64,000 nt of DNA, from contig CARTIQ010000001.1 in the NCBI GenBank assembly GCA_949068525.1, positions 67,649 through 131,648 on the forward strand. The letters are read 5' to 3'. The translations under genes were made by a program, and so were the position numbers. Positions 17,725 through 26,649 of the stretch are shown here, one piece after another. Under the pieces are notes generated by a model, which made no database searches, had not been told where the DNA came from, and saw only the letters and a list, made by a program, of their open reading frames with translations. Position 1 is the first letter of the stretch. The number at the start of each line of letters is the position of its first letter. The stretch is from an uncultured Eubacteriales bacterium. Lineage in GTDB: Bacteria; Bacillota; Clostridia; Oscillospirales; Acutalibacteraceae.

Positions 17725-18420
17725 TCAGTACCCCATCAGTTTTAGAGCCTCTTTCGCAGCTTGCTGTTCTGCTTCTTTCTTACTTTTGCCGTTTCCCTTG
17801 CCAATAACATTATTGTTTAGACACACCTGTACCCAAAATCTCTTGTTGTGATCAGGTCCAGTCTGATCTACCAACGTATATTCTAGCGTTTCTTCGCGGT
17901 TCTGCTGGACAATCTCCTGCAGCTGAGTCTTATAATCCTTGAATATACTGCCTTTTGGATCCTTTATATCTGGAATTATAAACTTCAAAATGAACTCCCT
18001 CGCAGAATCAATTCCACCGTCCAAATAAATCGCCGCAATAATAGCTTCAAAGGCATCTGCCAAAATAGATGGCCGTTTAGCACCATCACTATTAATTTCT
18101 CCATGGCTCAGCTTTAAAAAATCTCCAACATTTAAGCTTTTAGAAAATTTGCATAAGCTTTTTTCACAAACCAAAGAGGCTCTCAGCTTAGTTAATTCAC
18201 CTTCCGGAAAATTCGGGCAATGCGCAAATATATAGTCCGAAACAATTATCCCCAAAACAGCATCACCCAAAAACTCCAGCCGCTCGTTGCATTTAATCTT
18301 CGCCTTAGACTCATTAGCATAAGAAGAATGCGTCAACGCCGTGCTTAAATAATCAAGATTCTTAAACGTATACCCAAGGCTTTTTTCAAGCACTTTTATA
18401 TTTTTATCCGATTCTTTCAT
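17725..18420 (-). CDS. rnc: Ribonuclease III
   Basis: Double-strand-specific endoribonuclease for rRNA processing and mRNA decay, 231 aa. Seen: signature NERLEFLGDAVLGIIVSDYI with catalytic acids, the second acidic site DAFEAIIAAIYLDGG, then a C-terminal dsRNA-binding domain (YKTQLQEIVQQ to GKSKKEAEQQAAKEALK). ATG at 18420. Between plsX and smc. In many relatives acpP lies between plsX and rnc; here only 15 nt separate them. Confidence 0.96.
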   Translation of the reverse strand: MKESDKNIKVLEKSLGYTFKNLDYLSTALTHSSYANESKAKIKCNERLEFLGDAVLGIIVSDYIFAHCPNFPEGELTKLRASLVCEKSLCKFSKSLNVGDFLKLSHGEINSDGAKRPSILADAFEAIIAAIYLDGGIDSAREFILKFIIPDIKDPKGSIFKDYKTQLQEIVQQNREETLEYTLVDQTGPDHNKRFWVQVCLNNNVIGKGNGKSKKEAEQQAAKEALKLMGY

Positions 18421-18435
18421 TTTTCTACCACCAAA

Positions 18436-19464
18436 TCAATTTTCTACCAAACTATCATCGCCAGCAATCTCCGGCTCCTCAAAGTTTATAGCACTTTTAA
18501 TTTCATTTACAACGTCGCCATTAATATACTCCATAGTCAAGCGTATAGCATTCTTAAATGTCCGCGCATTGGAGCTTCCATGCGCTTTAAACACCGGTTT
18601 AGAGATCCCCATTATAGGGGCACCTCCAAATTCGTTATAGTCAATTTGCTTTTTCAAAGCTCGCATCTCTGGCAACACCAATGCTCCGGCAACCCTTGTT
18701 TTTAAGTTTGTGTTAAAGACTCCCTTTATCTTGCCCAACAAAGTTAGCGCCACGCCTTCAAAAAGCTTTAGCATAACGTTCCCAGTGAAGCCATCCGTCA
18801 CCACAACGTCCGCAGCGTCAATCGAAACCTCTCTTGCTTCCACGTTGCCCACAAAATTTAAATTGCTCTCTTTAAGTTTATGGTAAGCCTCATGCTGAAA
18901 CTCGCCGCCTTTGTGCTCTTCAACTCCCACATTCACAAGGCCAACCCTAGGATTCTTAACCCCCATAACTTTGTTCATGTAAATAGAACCCATCACACCG
19001 AATTGCTTTAGCATCTCTGGGCGGCATTCAACATTAGCCCCGCAATCAATCAACATAAAGCACCCTTCTTTTTTAGGGATCACTGGCGCAAACGCACATC
19101 GCTTGATTCCTTTTATCCTCTTAACAATAAAAGTTGCTCCCATAACGAGTGCCCCGCTGTTCCCAGCCGATATAAACGCATCACCCTCGCCCTGAGCCAA
19201 AAGCCGTAGTCCCTGTGCCATAGTAGACTCGCTTTTTGACCTAATAATCTCAGAAGGGTCGTCCTCGTTGGTGATAACATCTTCAACATCATTAATTTCC
19301 ATGTGGTATAAAATTATACCATTTTCATTGGCAATTTTCTCAATTTTCGATTTAGAGCCAACCAGCAAAATATTGACTCCGTACTCCGCCACAGCCTCCG
19401 CACAGCCCCTTAGGATCTCCAAAGGCGCGTTGTCTCCACCAAAAGCGTCAACTATTATTTTCAT
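18436..19464 (-). CDS. plsX: Phosphate acyltransferase PlsX
   Basis: Makes acyl-phosphate from acyl-ACP for phospholipid synthesis, about 342 aa. Seen: the conserved start MKIIVDAFGGDNAP, AFISAGNSGALV, FMLIDCGANVEC, VVTDGFTGNVMLK and the C-terminal EFGGAPIMGISKPVFKAHG. The ATG at 19464 matches the family start, but the SD (AGGAG) is 13 nt away; a GTG three codons earlier is an alternative. Its 5' end overlaps the 3' end of trmFO by 17 nt. The missing neighbouring acpP is noted in findings. Confidence 0.93.
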   Translation of the reverse strand: MKIIVDAFGGDNAPLEILRGCAEAVAEYGVNILLVGSKSKIEKIANENGIILYHMEINDVEDVITNEDDPSEIIRSKSESTMAQGLRLLAQGEGDAFISAGNSGALVMGATFIVKRIKGIKRCAFAPVIPKKEGCFMLIDCGANVECRPEMLKQFGVMGSIYMNKVMGVKNPRVGLVNVGVEEHKGGEFQHEAYHKLKESNLNFVGNVEAREVSIDAADVVVTDGFTGNVMLKLFEGVALTLLGKIKGVFNTNLKTRVAGALVLPEMRALKKQIDYNEFGGAPIMGISKPVFKAHGSSNARTFKNAIRLTMEYINGDVVNEIKSAINFEEPEIAGDDSLVEN

Positions 19465-20767
19465 AACTACCACAACTCTCCTTCAAAATTTTAATAGATC
19501 TATTGGCAAAAGCCTCATATCGAGCCTTTTTGTCTTTAATATGAGTCTCCAAATCCGGCAAAATCCCAAAGTTTGCACCCAGCGGTTGAAATTCATTTTG
19601 CCCACCAACGCTCACATACCTACTCAAAGCGCCAATCATAGTCTCGCACGGCAAAGTCACACTAGGCCTGTTCTTCAACCGATTAACAGCATTAATTCCA
19701 GCCATTATTCCCGTTGCAGCTGATTCCATATAACCCTCCACCCCGGTAATTTGCCCTGCAAAGGATATTTGAGGGTTGTCCTTCAAGCTAAAATCAGAGT
19801 TTAAAACCCTCGGCGAATCAATAAAAGTATTACGATGCATAACACCATAACGCATAAACTCTGCATTTTTGAGCGCCGGAATAAGAGAAAAAACTCGCTT
19901 TTGTTCGCTGAACTTAAGGTTCGTCTGAAAGCCCACCATATTGTAAAGAGTGCCCTCCGCGTTCTCCATCCGCAACTGCAAAACAGCCCACGGTCTATGT
20001 CCCGTTTTAGGGTCACGCAGCCCAACTGGCTTCATTGGCCCAAACCGCAATGTATCTTCTCCCCTCTGCGCCATAACTTCTACCGGCATGCACTCTTCAT
20101 AAACCTTTGGGTCCTGCATGTCTACATCGTGCATCTCAGCTCTTTGTGCCGTAACCAGCTCATTATAAAAGGCTTCATATTCGGATTTGTTCAAGGGGCA
20201 ATTTATATAAGCGGCGTCATCTCCCTTGTCATAGCGAGAAGCAAAAAACGCGTAGTCCATGTCAAGACTCTCGGCAGTTATAATCGGCGCTGCGGCGTCA
20301 AAAAAGCTGAGTGCTCCACCACACATATCAACAATGGGTTTCGACAGTTCTTCGCTCGTCAAGGGCCCCGTCGCAACAATCGTGACACCATCTTGCGGCA
20401 AAGCCGTAACTTCCTTTTCGACGACTTTTATCAAAGGGTGGGCCCGAATTCTCGACGTAACTAGCTCAGAAAATTTGTTTCTATCAACTGCCAAAGCTCC
20501 ACCCGCTGGCACCCTGCACTCTTTAGCGCACTGTAATAATAGCGATCCCAAAATGCTCATCTCTGCCTTTAAAAGCCCCGCCGCACTGGAGGTCCGCTCT
20601 GCCTTTAAAGAGTTAGAGCAAACCAGCTCAGCAAAATTCGCGCTCTTGTGCGCTGGCGTAAGTTTAGAGGGCTTCATCTCAAAAAGGTTAACTTCCTCGC
20701 CACTTTTAGCAATTCGCCAAGCCGCTTCGCAGCCGGCAAGACCTGCTCCAATTACATTTATACTCAT
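19448..20767 (-). CDS. trmFO: tRNA m5U54 methyltransferase TrmFO (folate/FAD dependent)
   Basis: Methylates U54 of tRNA with methylene-tetrahydrofolate and FAD. 439 aa. Seen: N-terminal FAD fold VIGAGLAGCEAAWRIA, FEMKP, AELVCSNSLKAE, the catalytic-cysteine region CRVPAGGALAVDR, VIVATGPLTSEEL-like segment, CPLNKSEYEAF, and C-terminal QITGVEGYMESAATG. Its ATG overlaps the topA stop as ATGA, so translation is coupled. The dprA-topA-trmFO order is typical of Firmicutes. Confidence 0.96.
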   Translation of the reverse strand: MSINVIGAGLAGCEAAWRIAKSGEEVNLFEMKPSKLTPAHKSANFAELVCSNSLKAERTSSAAGLLKAEMSILGSLLLQCAKECRVPAGGALAVDRNKFSELVTSRIRAHPLIKVVEKEVTALPQDGVTIVATGPLTSEELSKPIVDMCGGALSFFDAAAPIITAESLDMDYAFFASRYDKGDDAAYINCPLNKSEYEAFYNELVTAQRAEMHDVDMQDPKVYEECMPVEVMAQRGEDTLRFGPMKPVGLRDPKTGHRPWAVLQLRMENAEGTLYNMVGFQTNLKFSEQKRVFSLIPALKNAEFMRYGVMHRNTFIDSPRVLNSDFSLKDNPQISFAGQITGVEGYMESAATGIMAGINAVNRLKNRPSVTLPCETMIGALSRYVSVGGQNEFQPLGANFGILPDLETHIKDKKARYEAFANRSIKILKESCGSYENNS

Positions 20768-23001
20768 TGTTCTTCTAATTCCTCATACCCACAATTTTCT
20801 GTGATGCAATAAATCTTCTTCTTTTTGCCGCTTTTCTTGAACAAATTTTTACCGCATTTTGGGCACTTATCTGCCAGCGGACTGTCATTTGAGATAAAAT
20901 CGCACTTCGGGTAATTGCTGCACCCATAAAATGTGCGCCCGCGCTTGGTTTTACGCTCCACAATATCTCCACCGCACTTGGGGCAGGGCACATCTACAGT
21001 AACGTCGATTCCCTTTATGTTCTTGCACTCTGGATACCCCGGGCAAGCCAAGAACTTCCCGTATCTGCCAGTCTTGATCACCATATTGCGGCCACATTTT
21101 TCGCAAATCACATCAGATTCTTCCGGCTCTGCCTTAGGTTCAACCTCGCCATCCTTGTTGACATTTCTAATAATATTTTTGCACTCCGGATACCCCGAGC
21201 AGGCAATAAACTTGCCATAGCGGCTAACTTTAACAACCATTTTTCTGCCACATTTGTCGCAAACCAAGTCTGTCTCGTCCTCTTTTAAGCGGATCTTCAT
21301 GTTTTTCATCTCTTCCTTGGCTTTTTTCAGATTTTCATTAAACCCGCCGTAAAAGTCTGATAAAATCTGCGTCCATTCTTCTTTACCAGACTCAACAGTG
21401 TCAAGGTCGCTTTCCATCTTAGCAGTAAATTTGATGTCAACAATATCCGAAAAACTCTCTTTCATTAGCTTCGTCACAACTTCGCCCAACTCAGTCGGGA
21501 TCAAAGCCTTGTTCTCTCGCTTAACGTATTCGCGCCCCGTTATAGTAGATATTGTTGCAGCATAAGTAGAAGGCCGGCCGATTCCATTTTCCTCCAACGC
21601 TTTAATCAAAGAAGCCTCCGTGTATCTAGCAGGTGGCTGCGTAAAATGCTGAGCATCAAGCAATTCCTTTAAGCTCAAAACCGTCCCCTTTTCCAAAACT
21701 GGCAACTCCTTGGCCTTCTCCTCTTCCTCGTCCTTGCTTTCTTGATAAAGCGCGGTGAAGCCCTTAAAAGCCACGGTAAATCCCGAAGCTTTAAAAATGT
21801 ATCCGTTCGCTTCAATCTCAACCCGGGTAGTGTTCATCAGGCAGTCGGCCATTTGGCTGGCCACAAATCGCTCCCAGATGAGCTTATAAAGCTTAAACTG
21901 GTCCGTACTCAAAGAGCTCTTGACTTTGGCTGGCGACAATTCCGGCATAGTAGGTCTAATAGCCTCGTGTCCGTCCTGAGCATTGGCCTTTGTCTTAAAG
22001 GCTCTCCGCTTAGGCGGCAGATATTTCTCGCCCCAAGTCGATTCAATATATTTCTTCGCCGCTTCGGCTGCATCGTCAGAAATCCGCAAAGAGTCCGTTC
22101 TCATGTAAGTGATAAGTCCTACGGCGCCCTGGCCCTCAACCTCTACACCTTCGTACAACTCCTGTGCAACTTTCATCGTCCGTTTAGCCTGAAAACCCAA
22201 CTTTCGCGAGGCATCTTGCTGCAAAGTAGAAGTAATAAAGGGTGGCGCCGGAGAACGCTTTTTCGTCCCTTTTTTTGTGCTCACAACAGTGTAAACGGCA
22301 TCCTCAAGTTCTTTTAAAATTTGTTTGGCTTGTTTTTCATTTTTTATCTCGAGTTTTCCTTTTTTGTCCGCATACAACGAGGCCAAAAACGTCTTCTTTA
22401 CACCTTTTGCCGCAAATTTTGCATCGATCGTCCAATATTCCACCGGCACAAAAGCTCGAATTTCGTTCTCCCGGTCAACAATTATCCGTAAAGCCACACT
22501 CTGCACTCTGCCGGCAGAAAGGCCTTTTCTAATTTTGCCCGACAAAAATGGACTCAACTTATAGCCCACAATTCGGTCCAAAACTCGCCGAGCCTGCTGC
22601 GCGTTCACAAGGTCAAGGTCAATAGTCCTCGGCTCCTCCATCCCCTTCTTTACACCAGACTTTGTTATCTCATTAAATGTAACGCGGTTTTTCTCGCCAG
22701 GGTCCAAGTTCAAAATATACGCCAAATGCCATGAGATCGCTTCTCCTTCGCGGTCAGGGTCGGTTGCCAAAAAGACTTTTTTATTCTTCTTGGCCAAAGC
22801 AACAAGCTCCTTAACCAAGTCCTCCTTACCCTTGATAATCTCATAATTTGGCTTAAAATTGTGCCGAATGTCCACATTCAGTTTATTGGCCGGCAAATCG
22901 CGCACATGGCCCATAGACGCCACGACTTCGTACCCGGAGCCAAGATATTTTTTGATAGTCTTCGCCTTAGCTGGGGATTCCACAATCAACAAATTAGACA
23001 C
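20764..23001 (-). CDS. topA: DNA topoisomerase I (type IA)
   Basis: Relaxes negative supercoils, 745 aa. Seen: Toprim LLIVESPAKAKTIKKYLG, LATDPDREGEAISWH, the core with the active-site tyrosine in GLITYMRTDSLRIS, GRPSTYAATI, and four C-terminal zinc-ribbon repeats (three of the CxKCG..C.GYPEC type plus CPKCGKNLF). GTG at 23001 has GAGG 11 nt upstream, preferred over a GTG that overlaps the SD. Overlaps trmFO by 4 nt and lies 29 nt after dprA. Confidence 0.97.
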   Translation of the reverse strand: MSNLLIVESPAKAKTIKKYLGSGYEVVASMGHVRDLPANKLNVDIRHNFKPNYEIIKGKEDLVKELVALAKKNKKVFLATDPDREGEAISWHLAYILNLDPGEKNRVTFNEITKSGVKKGMEEPRTIDLDLVNAQQARRVLDRIVGYKLSPFLSGKIRKGLSAGRVQSVALRIIVDRENEIRAFVPVEYWTIDAKFAAKGVKKTFLASLYADKKGKLEIKNEKQAKQILKELEDAVYTVVSTKKGTKKRSPAPPFITSTLQQDASRKLGFQAKRTMKVAQELYEGVEVEGQGAVGLITYMRTDSLRISDDAAEAAKKYIESTWGEKYLPPKRRAFKTKANAQDGHEAIRPTMPELSPAKVKSSLSTDQFKLYKLIWERFVASQMADCLMNTTRVEIEANGYIFKASGFTVAFKGFTALYQESKDEEEEKAKELPVLEKGTVLSLKELLDAQHFTQPPARYTEASLIKALEENGIGRPSTYAATISTITGREYVKRENKALIPTELGEVVTKLMKESFSDIVDIKFTAKMESDLDTVESGKEEWTQILSDFYGGFNENLKKAKEEMKNMKIRLKEDETDLVCDKCGRKMVVKVSRYGKFIACSGYPECKNIIRNVNKDGEVEPKAEPEESDVICEKCGRNMVIKTGRYGKFLACPGYPECKNIKGIDVTVDVPCPKCGGDIVERKTKRGRTFYGCSNYPKCDFISNDSPLADKCPKCGKNLFKKSGKKKKIYCITENCGYEELEEQ

Positions 23002-23030
23002 AGCAAAAGTCACCTCAATCTCGATTAAAC

Positions 23031-24227
23031 CTATATTCTGCTATAATGCTTGCCCGCATGAGGGCGAATAAGTTCATACAATTCCAGCTCTGTAATAGCC
23101 TGCAAAACCTCCGGAACACTCAGTTCGGCAAGTTCCGAAAGCTCATCAACAACCATAGGCTTCTCCGTCAAAACCTCAAAAATGGCATTAGCCCGGGCAG
23201 ACAGCTTATCTAAAACTTCCCGATTTGAGGACTTATTAGGCACCTTAAAATCAGATTTATTCTTATCATCTTCATCTGGAACAGTCAGCTTTTTCATAGT
23301 GTGCGCAGCTGGCACATTTACGTCCGACACCTGTCTTAGCTCCGGATACAAATGATAATACTCTTCCAAAATATCCTCAACGCGCATAACAGGCTTTGCG
23401 CAGATTTTGATCAATTTATTCGTCCCATCAGAAACGCTGCTATTGATGTTCCCGGGAACTGCAAACAAATCTCGGCCTTGCTCCAAAGCCATTTTCGCCG
23501 TAATGAGTGATCCGCTTTTTTCGCCAGCCTCTACCACCAAAATACCATCTGACATCCCAGATATCACACGGTTTCTCATAGGGAACGTCCAAAAAAAGCA
23601 CCGGTAATCCGGCGGATATTCTGAAACAAGTGCACCATTCTGCGCAATAGCATCTCTCAAATTTTTATTCGCCATCAAATAATTGAAGTTAATTCCACAG
23701 CCCAGAACCGCAATGGCCTTGCCGCGCGCTTGCAAAGCCCCCTTTTGCGCCAAGCAATCAATCCCAATAGCTCCTCCGCTTATAACAATAGCCCCAGCCT
23801 TCGCCAGTTTATAGCCCATCTCGAACGAAATTTTATTGCCATAAGCCGAAGAACTCCTCGTACCAACAATAGATATACACAAGCTGTCGTCAAAACTGGG
23901 TAGCCGTCCCTTAACATAAAGCACTCCCGGCGGATTTCCAATATTTTTTAGTTTCTTAGGATACTGCGGATTCTCAATCGTAATAATCTCATACCCCAAG
24001 TTCTCGCACTTTTCAATTACCTTATAAGTCTTGTTTAAACTCATTGCCCTTAGCTTTTCGATATTCTTGGCGCTCAAAAATCCACAAAGTCTCCATCCGT
24101 CTAAGCCCGCATCGAAAAAACTCTTAGCATCTTTATAATATCCTAAGATACTATTAATTTTGCTACTTCCAAATCCCAAAGCATCCACAATCGCAATCCA
24201 ATAAGCCTCGTTAAACTTAAGGTCCAT
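23031..24227 (-). CDS. dprA: DNA processing protein DprA
   Basis: Binds incoming single-stranded DNA and loads RecA during transformation. About 398 aa. Seen: an N-terminal SAM/helical region, the Rossmann core with SIVGTRSSSAYG, ISGGAIGIDCLAQKGAL, AVLGCGINFNY, FPMRNRVISGMSDGILVVEA, and a C-terminal winged helix (~345-398) typical of Firmicutes DprA. ATG at 24227 with AGGA 7 nt upstream inside the 3' end of the rRNA methylase gene. Whether the organism is naturally competent cannot be judged here. Confidence 0.95.
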   Translation of the reverse strand: MDLKFNEAYWIAIVDALGFGSSKINSILGYYKDAKSFFDAGLDGWRLCGFLSAKNIEKLRAMSLNKTYKVIEKCENLGYEIITIENPQYPKKLKNIGNPPGVLYVKGRLPSFDDSLCISIVGTRSSSAYGNKISFEMGYKLAKAGAIVISGGAIGIDCLAQKGALQARGKAIAVLGCGINFNYLMANKNLRDAIAQNGALVSEYPPDYRCFFWTFPMRNRVISGMSDGILVVEAGEKSGSLITAKMALEQGRDLFAVPGNINSSVSDGTNKLIKICAKPVMRVEDILEEYYHLYPELRQVSDVNVPAAHTMKKLTVPDEDDKNKSDFKVPNKSSNREVLDKLSARANAIFEVLTEKPMVVDELSELAELSVPEVLQAITELELYELIRPHAGKHYSRI

Positions 24228-24236
24228 AGCCAAATC

Positions 24237-25040
24237 CTACCCCCTCACTTCACGCATTATTTCCCACATCAAGATCCCCGCAGCCATAGCAGCGTTCAAA
24301 GACTCCACCCTGCCAAGCATTGGGATGGTAACCTTTTGGCTGCAAACGTCCAAAACTCCTTGGGTAAGCCCATTACCTTCATTCCCAACAACAATAGCAA
24401 TCCGTCCACTTAAATTTACATCCGTAATCAAACTTGCAGATTTATCCGGCACAGCACCCAAAACCTTAAAGTCTACCTTTTTTAGGCATTCTATAGCATT
24501 ACAAATTTCATCAGCAAAAAATGTCTTAGCCCGAAAAGCCGCCCCCATGCTGCCTCGTAAGACCTTAGGATTATAAAAATCACAACAGCCCTTAGACATC
24601 ACAATAAAATTCATTCCCAAAGCTTCAGCCGTTCGCAAAATAGTTCCTAAATTCCCCGGGTCCTGAATATCCTCAAGGGCAATAATTTTATTCTCACTAC
24701 TTATTGTATTCAAGCTAAACTGTTTGTCAAGTTTTTCACACAAGCACACAATACCCTGCGGGGTCTTTGTATCTGAAATCTCCTTTAAAATCTCAACAGG
24801 AACACAATAAGCCCGTTTAGCATAACTAATAAGTTCATCGATTTTTTCTGAGAATTTCTTAGCCGCTTCGTTAGTATAATAAATCTCATCAATCGAAACG
24901 CCACTCAAAAAAATGTCATAACACAAGCGAAGTCCCTCGGCAGTAAAGTACCGCTCCCTCTTACGAAAATTTTCATTAAAAGCAAGCTTTTTTACATATT
25001 TAATTTTAGCGTTTTCCTTACTAACAATATCAAAACTCAA
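24237..25040 (-). CDS. TrmH/SpoU family RNA 2'-O-methyltransferase
   Basis: 267-aa SPOUT methylase, probably acting on 23S rRNA (RlmB/TsnR-like). Seen: an N-terminal substrate-binding domain (RKRERYFTAEGLRLCYD), then the knot-forming motifs ALEDIQDPGNLGTILRTAEA, IVVGNEGNGLTQGVLD and IPMLGRVESLNAAMAAGIL. TTG at 25040 with GGGAGG 6 nt upstream. It follows rplT across an intrinsic terminator and precedes dprA. The exact nucleotide modified is not predictable from the sequence. Confidence 0.9.
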   Translation of the reverse strand: MSFDIVSKENAKIKYVKKLAFNENFRKRERYFTAEGLRLCYDIFLSGVSIDEIYYTNEAAKKFSEKIDELISYAKRAYCVPVEILKEISDTKTPQGIVCLCEKLDKQFSLNTISSENKIIALEDIQDPGNLGTILRTAEALGMNFIVMSKGCCDFYNPKVLRGSMGAAFRAKTFFADEICNAIECLKKVDFKVLGAVPDKSASLITDVNLSGRIAIVVGNEGNGLTQGVLDVCSQKVTIPMLGRVESLNAAMAAGILMWEIMREVRG

Positions 25041-25105
25041 AAATTACCTCCCCCCTCTCATTCCAGCTTCGTTCGCACCTGCCAAACATAAACAAGTGAA
25101 CATAC

Positions 25106-25148
25106 AAAAATATGCGCTCAAAAGAGGTCTCCCCCAGAGCGCATCAAA
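25106..25148 (-). terminator. Intrinsic terminator after infC-rpmI-rplT
   Basis: On the minus strand ATGCGCTC (25137-25144) pairs perfectly with GAGCGCAT (25112-25119) across a 17-nt loop, followed by ATTTTTG. It ends the ribosomal-protein operon; leakage may feed the downstream methylase and dprA genes. Confidence 0.75.
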
Positions 25149-25158
25149 AAAGCATATA

Positions 25159-25512
25159 TTAAAGTGCAGCCTTTGCCTGATTTACAAGTTCTTTAAAAGA
25201 GTTTTCATCAGCAATTGCAATTTCAGATAACATCTTTCTGTTTAAATTAATGCCAGCCTTCTTAAGGCCATTAATAAAGGCAGAATAAGTCATTCCGTTC
25301 ATCCTACAAGCCGCATTTATCCGCGTAATCCACAAACGACGAAAGTCGCGCTTTTTCTGCCGGCGACCAATATATGCATAATTACCAGACTTCATAACAG
25401 CTTCTTTAGCCATTTTAAAGTGCTTACTTTTAGCGCCCCAATATCCTTTAGCTAGTTTTAAAACCTTTTTTCTCCTCTTACGAGTAGCTAAGGCACCTTT
25501 TACACGAGCCAT
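25159..25512 (-). CDS. rplT: 50S ribosomal protein L20
   Basis: 117 aa, standard length. Seen: MARVKGALATRKRRKKVLKL, GYWGAKSKHFKMAKEAVMKS, AYIGRRQKKRDFRRLWITRI, and the C-terminal SAFINGLKKAGINLNRKMLS. Third gene of infC-rpmI-rplT. In Bacillus L20 represses this operon through the leader; the long structured leader here (26299-26498) may do the same. Confidence 0.97.
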   Translation of the reverse strand: MARVKGALATRKRRKKVLKLAKGYWGAKSKHFKMAKEAVMKSGNYAYIGRRQKKRDFRRLWITRINAACRMNGMTYSAFINGLKKAGINLNRKMLSEIAIADENSFKELVNQAKAAL

Positions 25513-25554
25513 TTTATATTACCTCCGTTATAATAATGAATCTAAAAAATAAAT

Positions 25555-25752
25555 TTATTTATAAGGAATCAACCTTTTTATTGCTACAGCATTAGTTTTA
25601 TCCGCAACAGTAGTCTTTCGCAATCCTCTCTTACGTTTAGTTGACTTTTTATTTAAAATGTGAGATTTATTCGCATGAGCCCTAATAACCTTGCCAGTTT
25701 TAGATAATTTAAAACGTTTTTTAGCTCCACTATGTGTTTTCAACTTAGGCAT
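25555..25752 (-). CDS. rpmI: 50S ribosomal protein L35
   Basis: 65-aa very basic protein. Seen: MPKLKTHSGAKKRFKLSKTG at the start, HILNKKSTKRKRGLRK in the middle and a short C-terminal tail. Between infC and rplT in the standard order, with GGAGG-type SD sites before it and before rplT. Confidence 0.97.
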   Translation of the reverse strand: MPKLKTHSGAKKRFKLSKTGKVIRAHANKSHILNKKSTKRKRGLRKTTVADKTNAVAIKRLIPYK

Positions 25753-25779
25753 ATCAAGTTCCTCCTTAAAAATTTGATG

Positions 25780-26298
25780 TTACTTGCTAGGTTTTGGTGC
25801 AAGGAACATTAACATATTACGACCGTCAAGCTTTGCCGGCTTTTCCACGTTTGCAAATTCCGAACATTCCTGCGCAAATTTGTTCATAATATCAAACCCA
25901 AGTTCCGGATGACCCATTTCGCGCCCTCTAAATCGGATAGATACCTTAACCTTATTGCCACCGCTAATAAATTTAGATGCATGTTTAAGTTTAGTGTTAA
26001 AATCGTGAGTATCAATATTTAAAGAAAGCCGGATCTCCTTCAAAGTCATAATTCGCTGATTTTTCTTGGATTCTTTTTCGCGTTTAGCCTGCTCAAACCG
26101 GTACTTACCATAATCCATAATCTTGCAAACAACGGGTTTCGCCTGCGGCGCAATCTTAACCAAATCAAGATTTTTCTCCGAAGCAAGGTTTAAAGCCTGG
26201 CTAAGAGAGACGACCCCCAACTGGCTCCCATCCGAATCGATAAGTCTTAGTTCTTTATCACGAATCTCTTCGTTAATTTGAAGTTCCTTACTGCTAAT
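25780..26298 (-). CDS. infC: Translation initiation factor IF-3, probable AUU start
   Basis: IF-3 prevents premature subunit joining and checks the start codon. 172 aa from the chosen start. Seen: LQINEEIRDKELRLID, linker region KPVVCKIMDYGKYRFEQAKR, and C-terminal IKVSIRFRGREMGHPELG-like segment (KVKVSIRFRGREMGHPELG). The frame is open upstream to 26403, but that part encodes unrelated hydrophobic residues. GGAGG lies 10 nt before an in-frame ATT at 26298, and no ATG/GTG/TTG is in frame there. AUU starts are well known for infC and give autoregulation by IF-3 itself. Followed by rpmI and rplT. Confidence 0.9.
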   Translation of the reverse strand: MSSKELQINEEIRDKELRLIDSDGSQLGVVSLSQALNLASEKNLDLVKIAPQAKPVVCKIMDYGKYRFEQAKREKESKKNQRIMTLKEIRLSLNIDTHDFNTKLKHASKFISGGNKVKVSIRFRGREMGHPELGFDIMNKFAQECSEFANVEKPAKLDGRNMLMFLAPKPSK

Positions 26299-26498
26299 AT
26301 CAAATGCACCTCCACACAAAGTAACGATTAAAAATAAATATAAAACACAAAGCACAGGCAGAATACTCCCACCCGTGCATAATAAAATCAATATCAAACC
26401 CAATTAACCATAATATTGACCTATGCAAGTACTATCGTATACTCCTGCCAAGCCTTGCCAAATAGGTGAAAGTAAATCTTACTCTACTTTATTTTATA
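26299..26498 (-). promoter_or_regulatory. Structured 5' leader of infC-rpmI-rplT with attenuator-like hairpin
   Basis: About 200 nt separate the predicted transcription start from the AUU. On the minus strand ACCTAT (26462-26467) pairs with ATAGGT (26419-26424), enclosing about 37 nt. Further down, GCACGGG (26372-26378) pairs with CCTGTGC (26352-26358) and is followed by a T-rich run (TTTGTGTTTTATATTTATTTTT split over ~22 nt), which looks like an intrinsic terminator before the SD. This fits a ribosomal-protein or IF-3 leader attenuator; I cannot assign it to a named RNA family. Confidence 0.55.
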
Positions 26499-26504
26499 CA
26501 AATT

Positions 26505-26533
26505 AATATAACAGATCTCCCCCAAAAAGTCAA
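26505..26533 (-). promoter_or_regulatory. Sigma-A promoter for infC-rpmI-rplT
   Basis: On the minus strand TTGACT (26528-26533), 17-nt spacer, TATATT (26505-26510). It is strong and well placed for the ~200-nt leader. Confidence 0.75.
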
Positions 26534-26604
26534 GGTGATTTTTACAAATATTTTTTAAAAATTTTTGTATTTTTCTTTTACGGAAACTATGGCTAATTTT
26601 TTTG

Positions 26605-26613
26605 TGGTATAAT
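26605..26613 (+). promoter_or_regulatory. Extended -10 promoter for the secreted protease gene
   Basis: TGGTATAAT (26605-26613): a perfect TATAAT with the TGN extension. The -35 region is weak, as expected for extended -10 promoters. Confidence 0.6.
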
Positions 26614-26649
26614 ATTTAACATTAAAGAAAAAGAAAAGGAATGAAAAAT

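Noticed and set aside
26299..26403. N-terminal hydrophobic extension of infC (open frame to 26403)
   Set aside because: The extension is unrelated to IF-3, overlaps the attenuator-like hairpin, and the SD points to the AUU at 26298.
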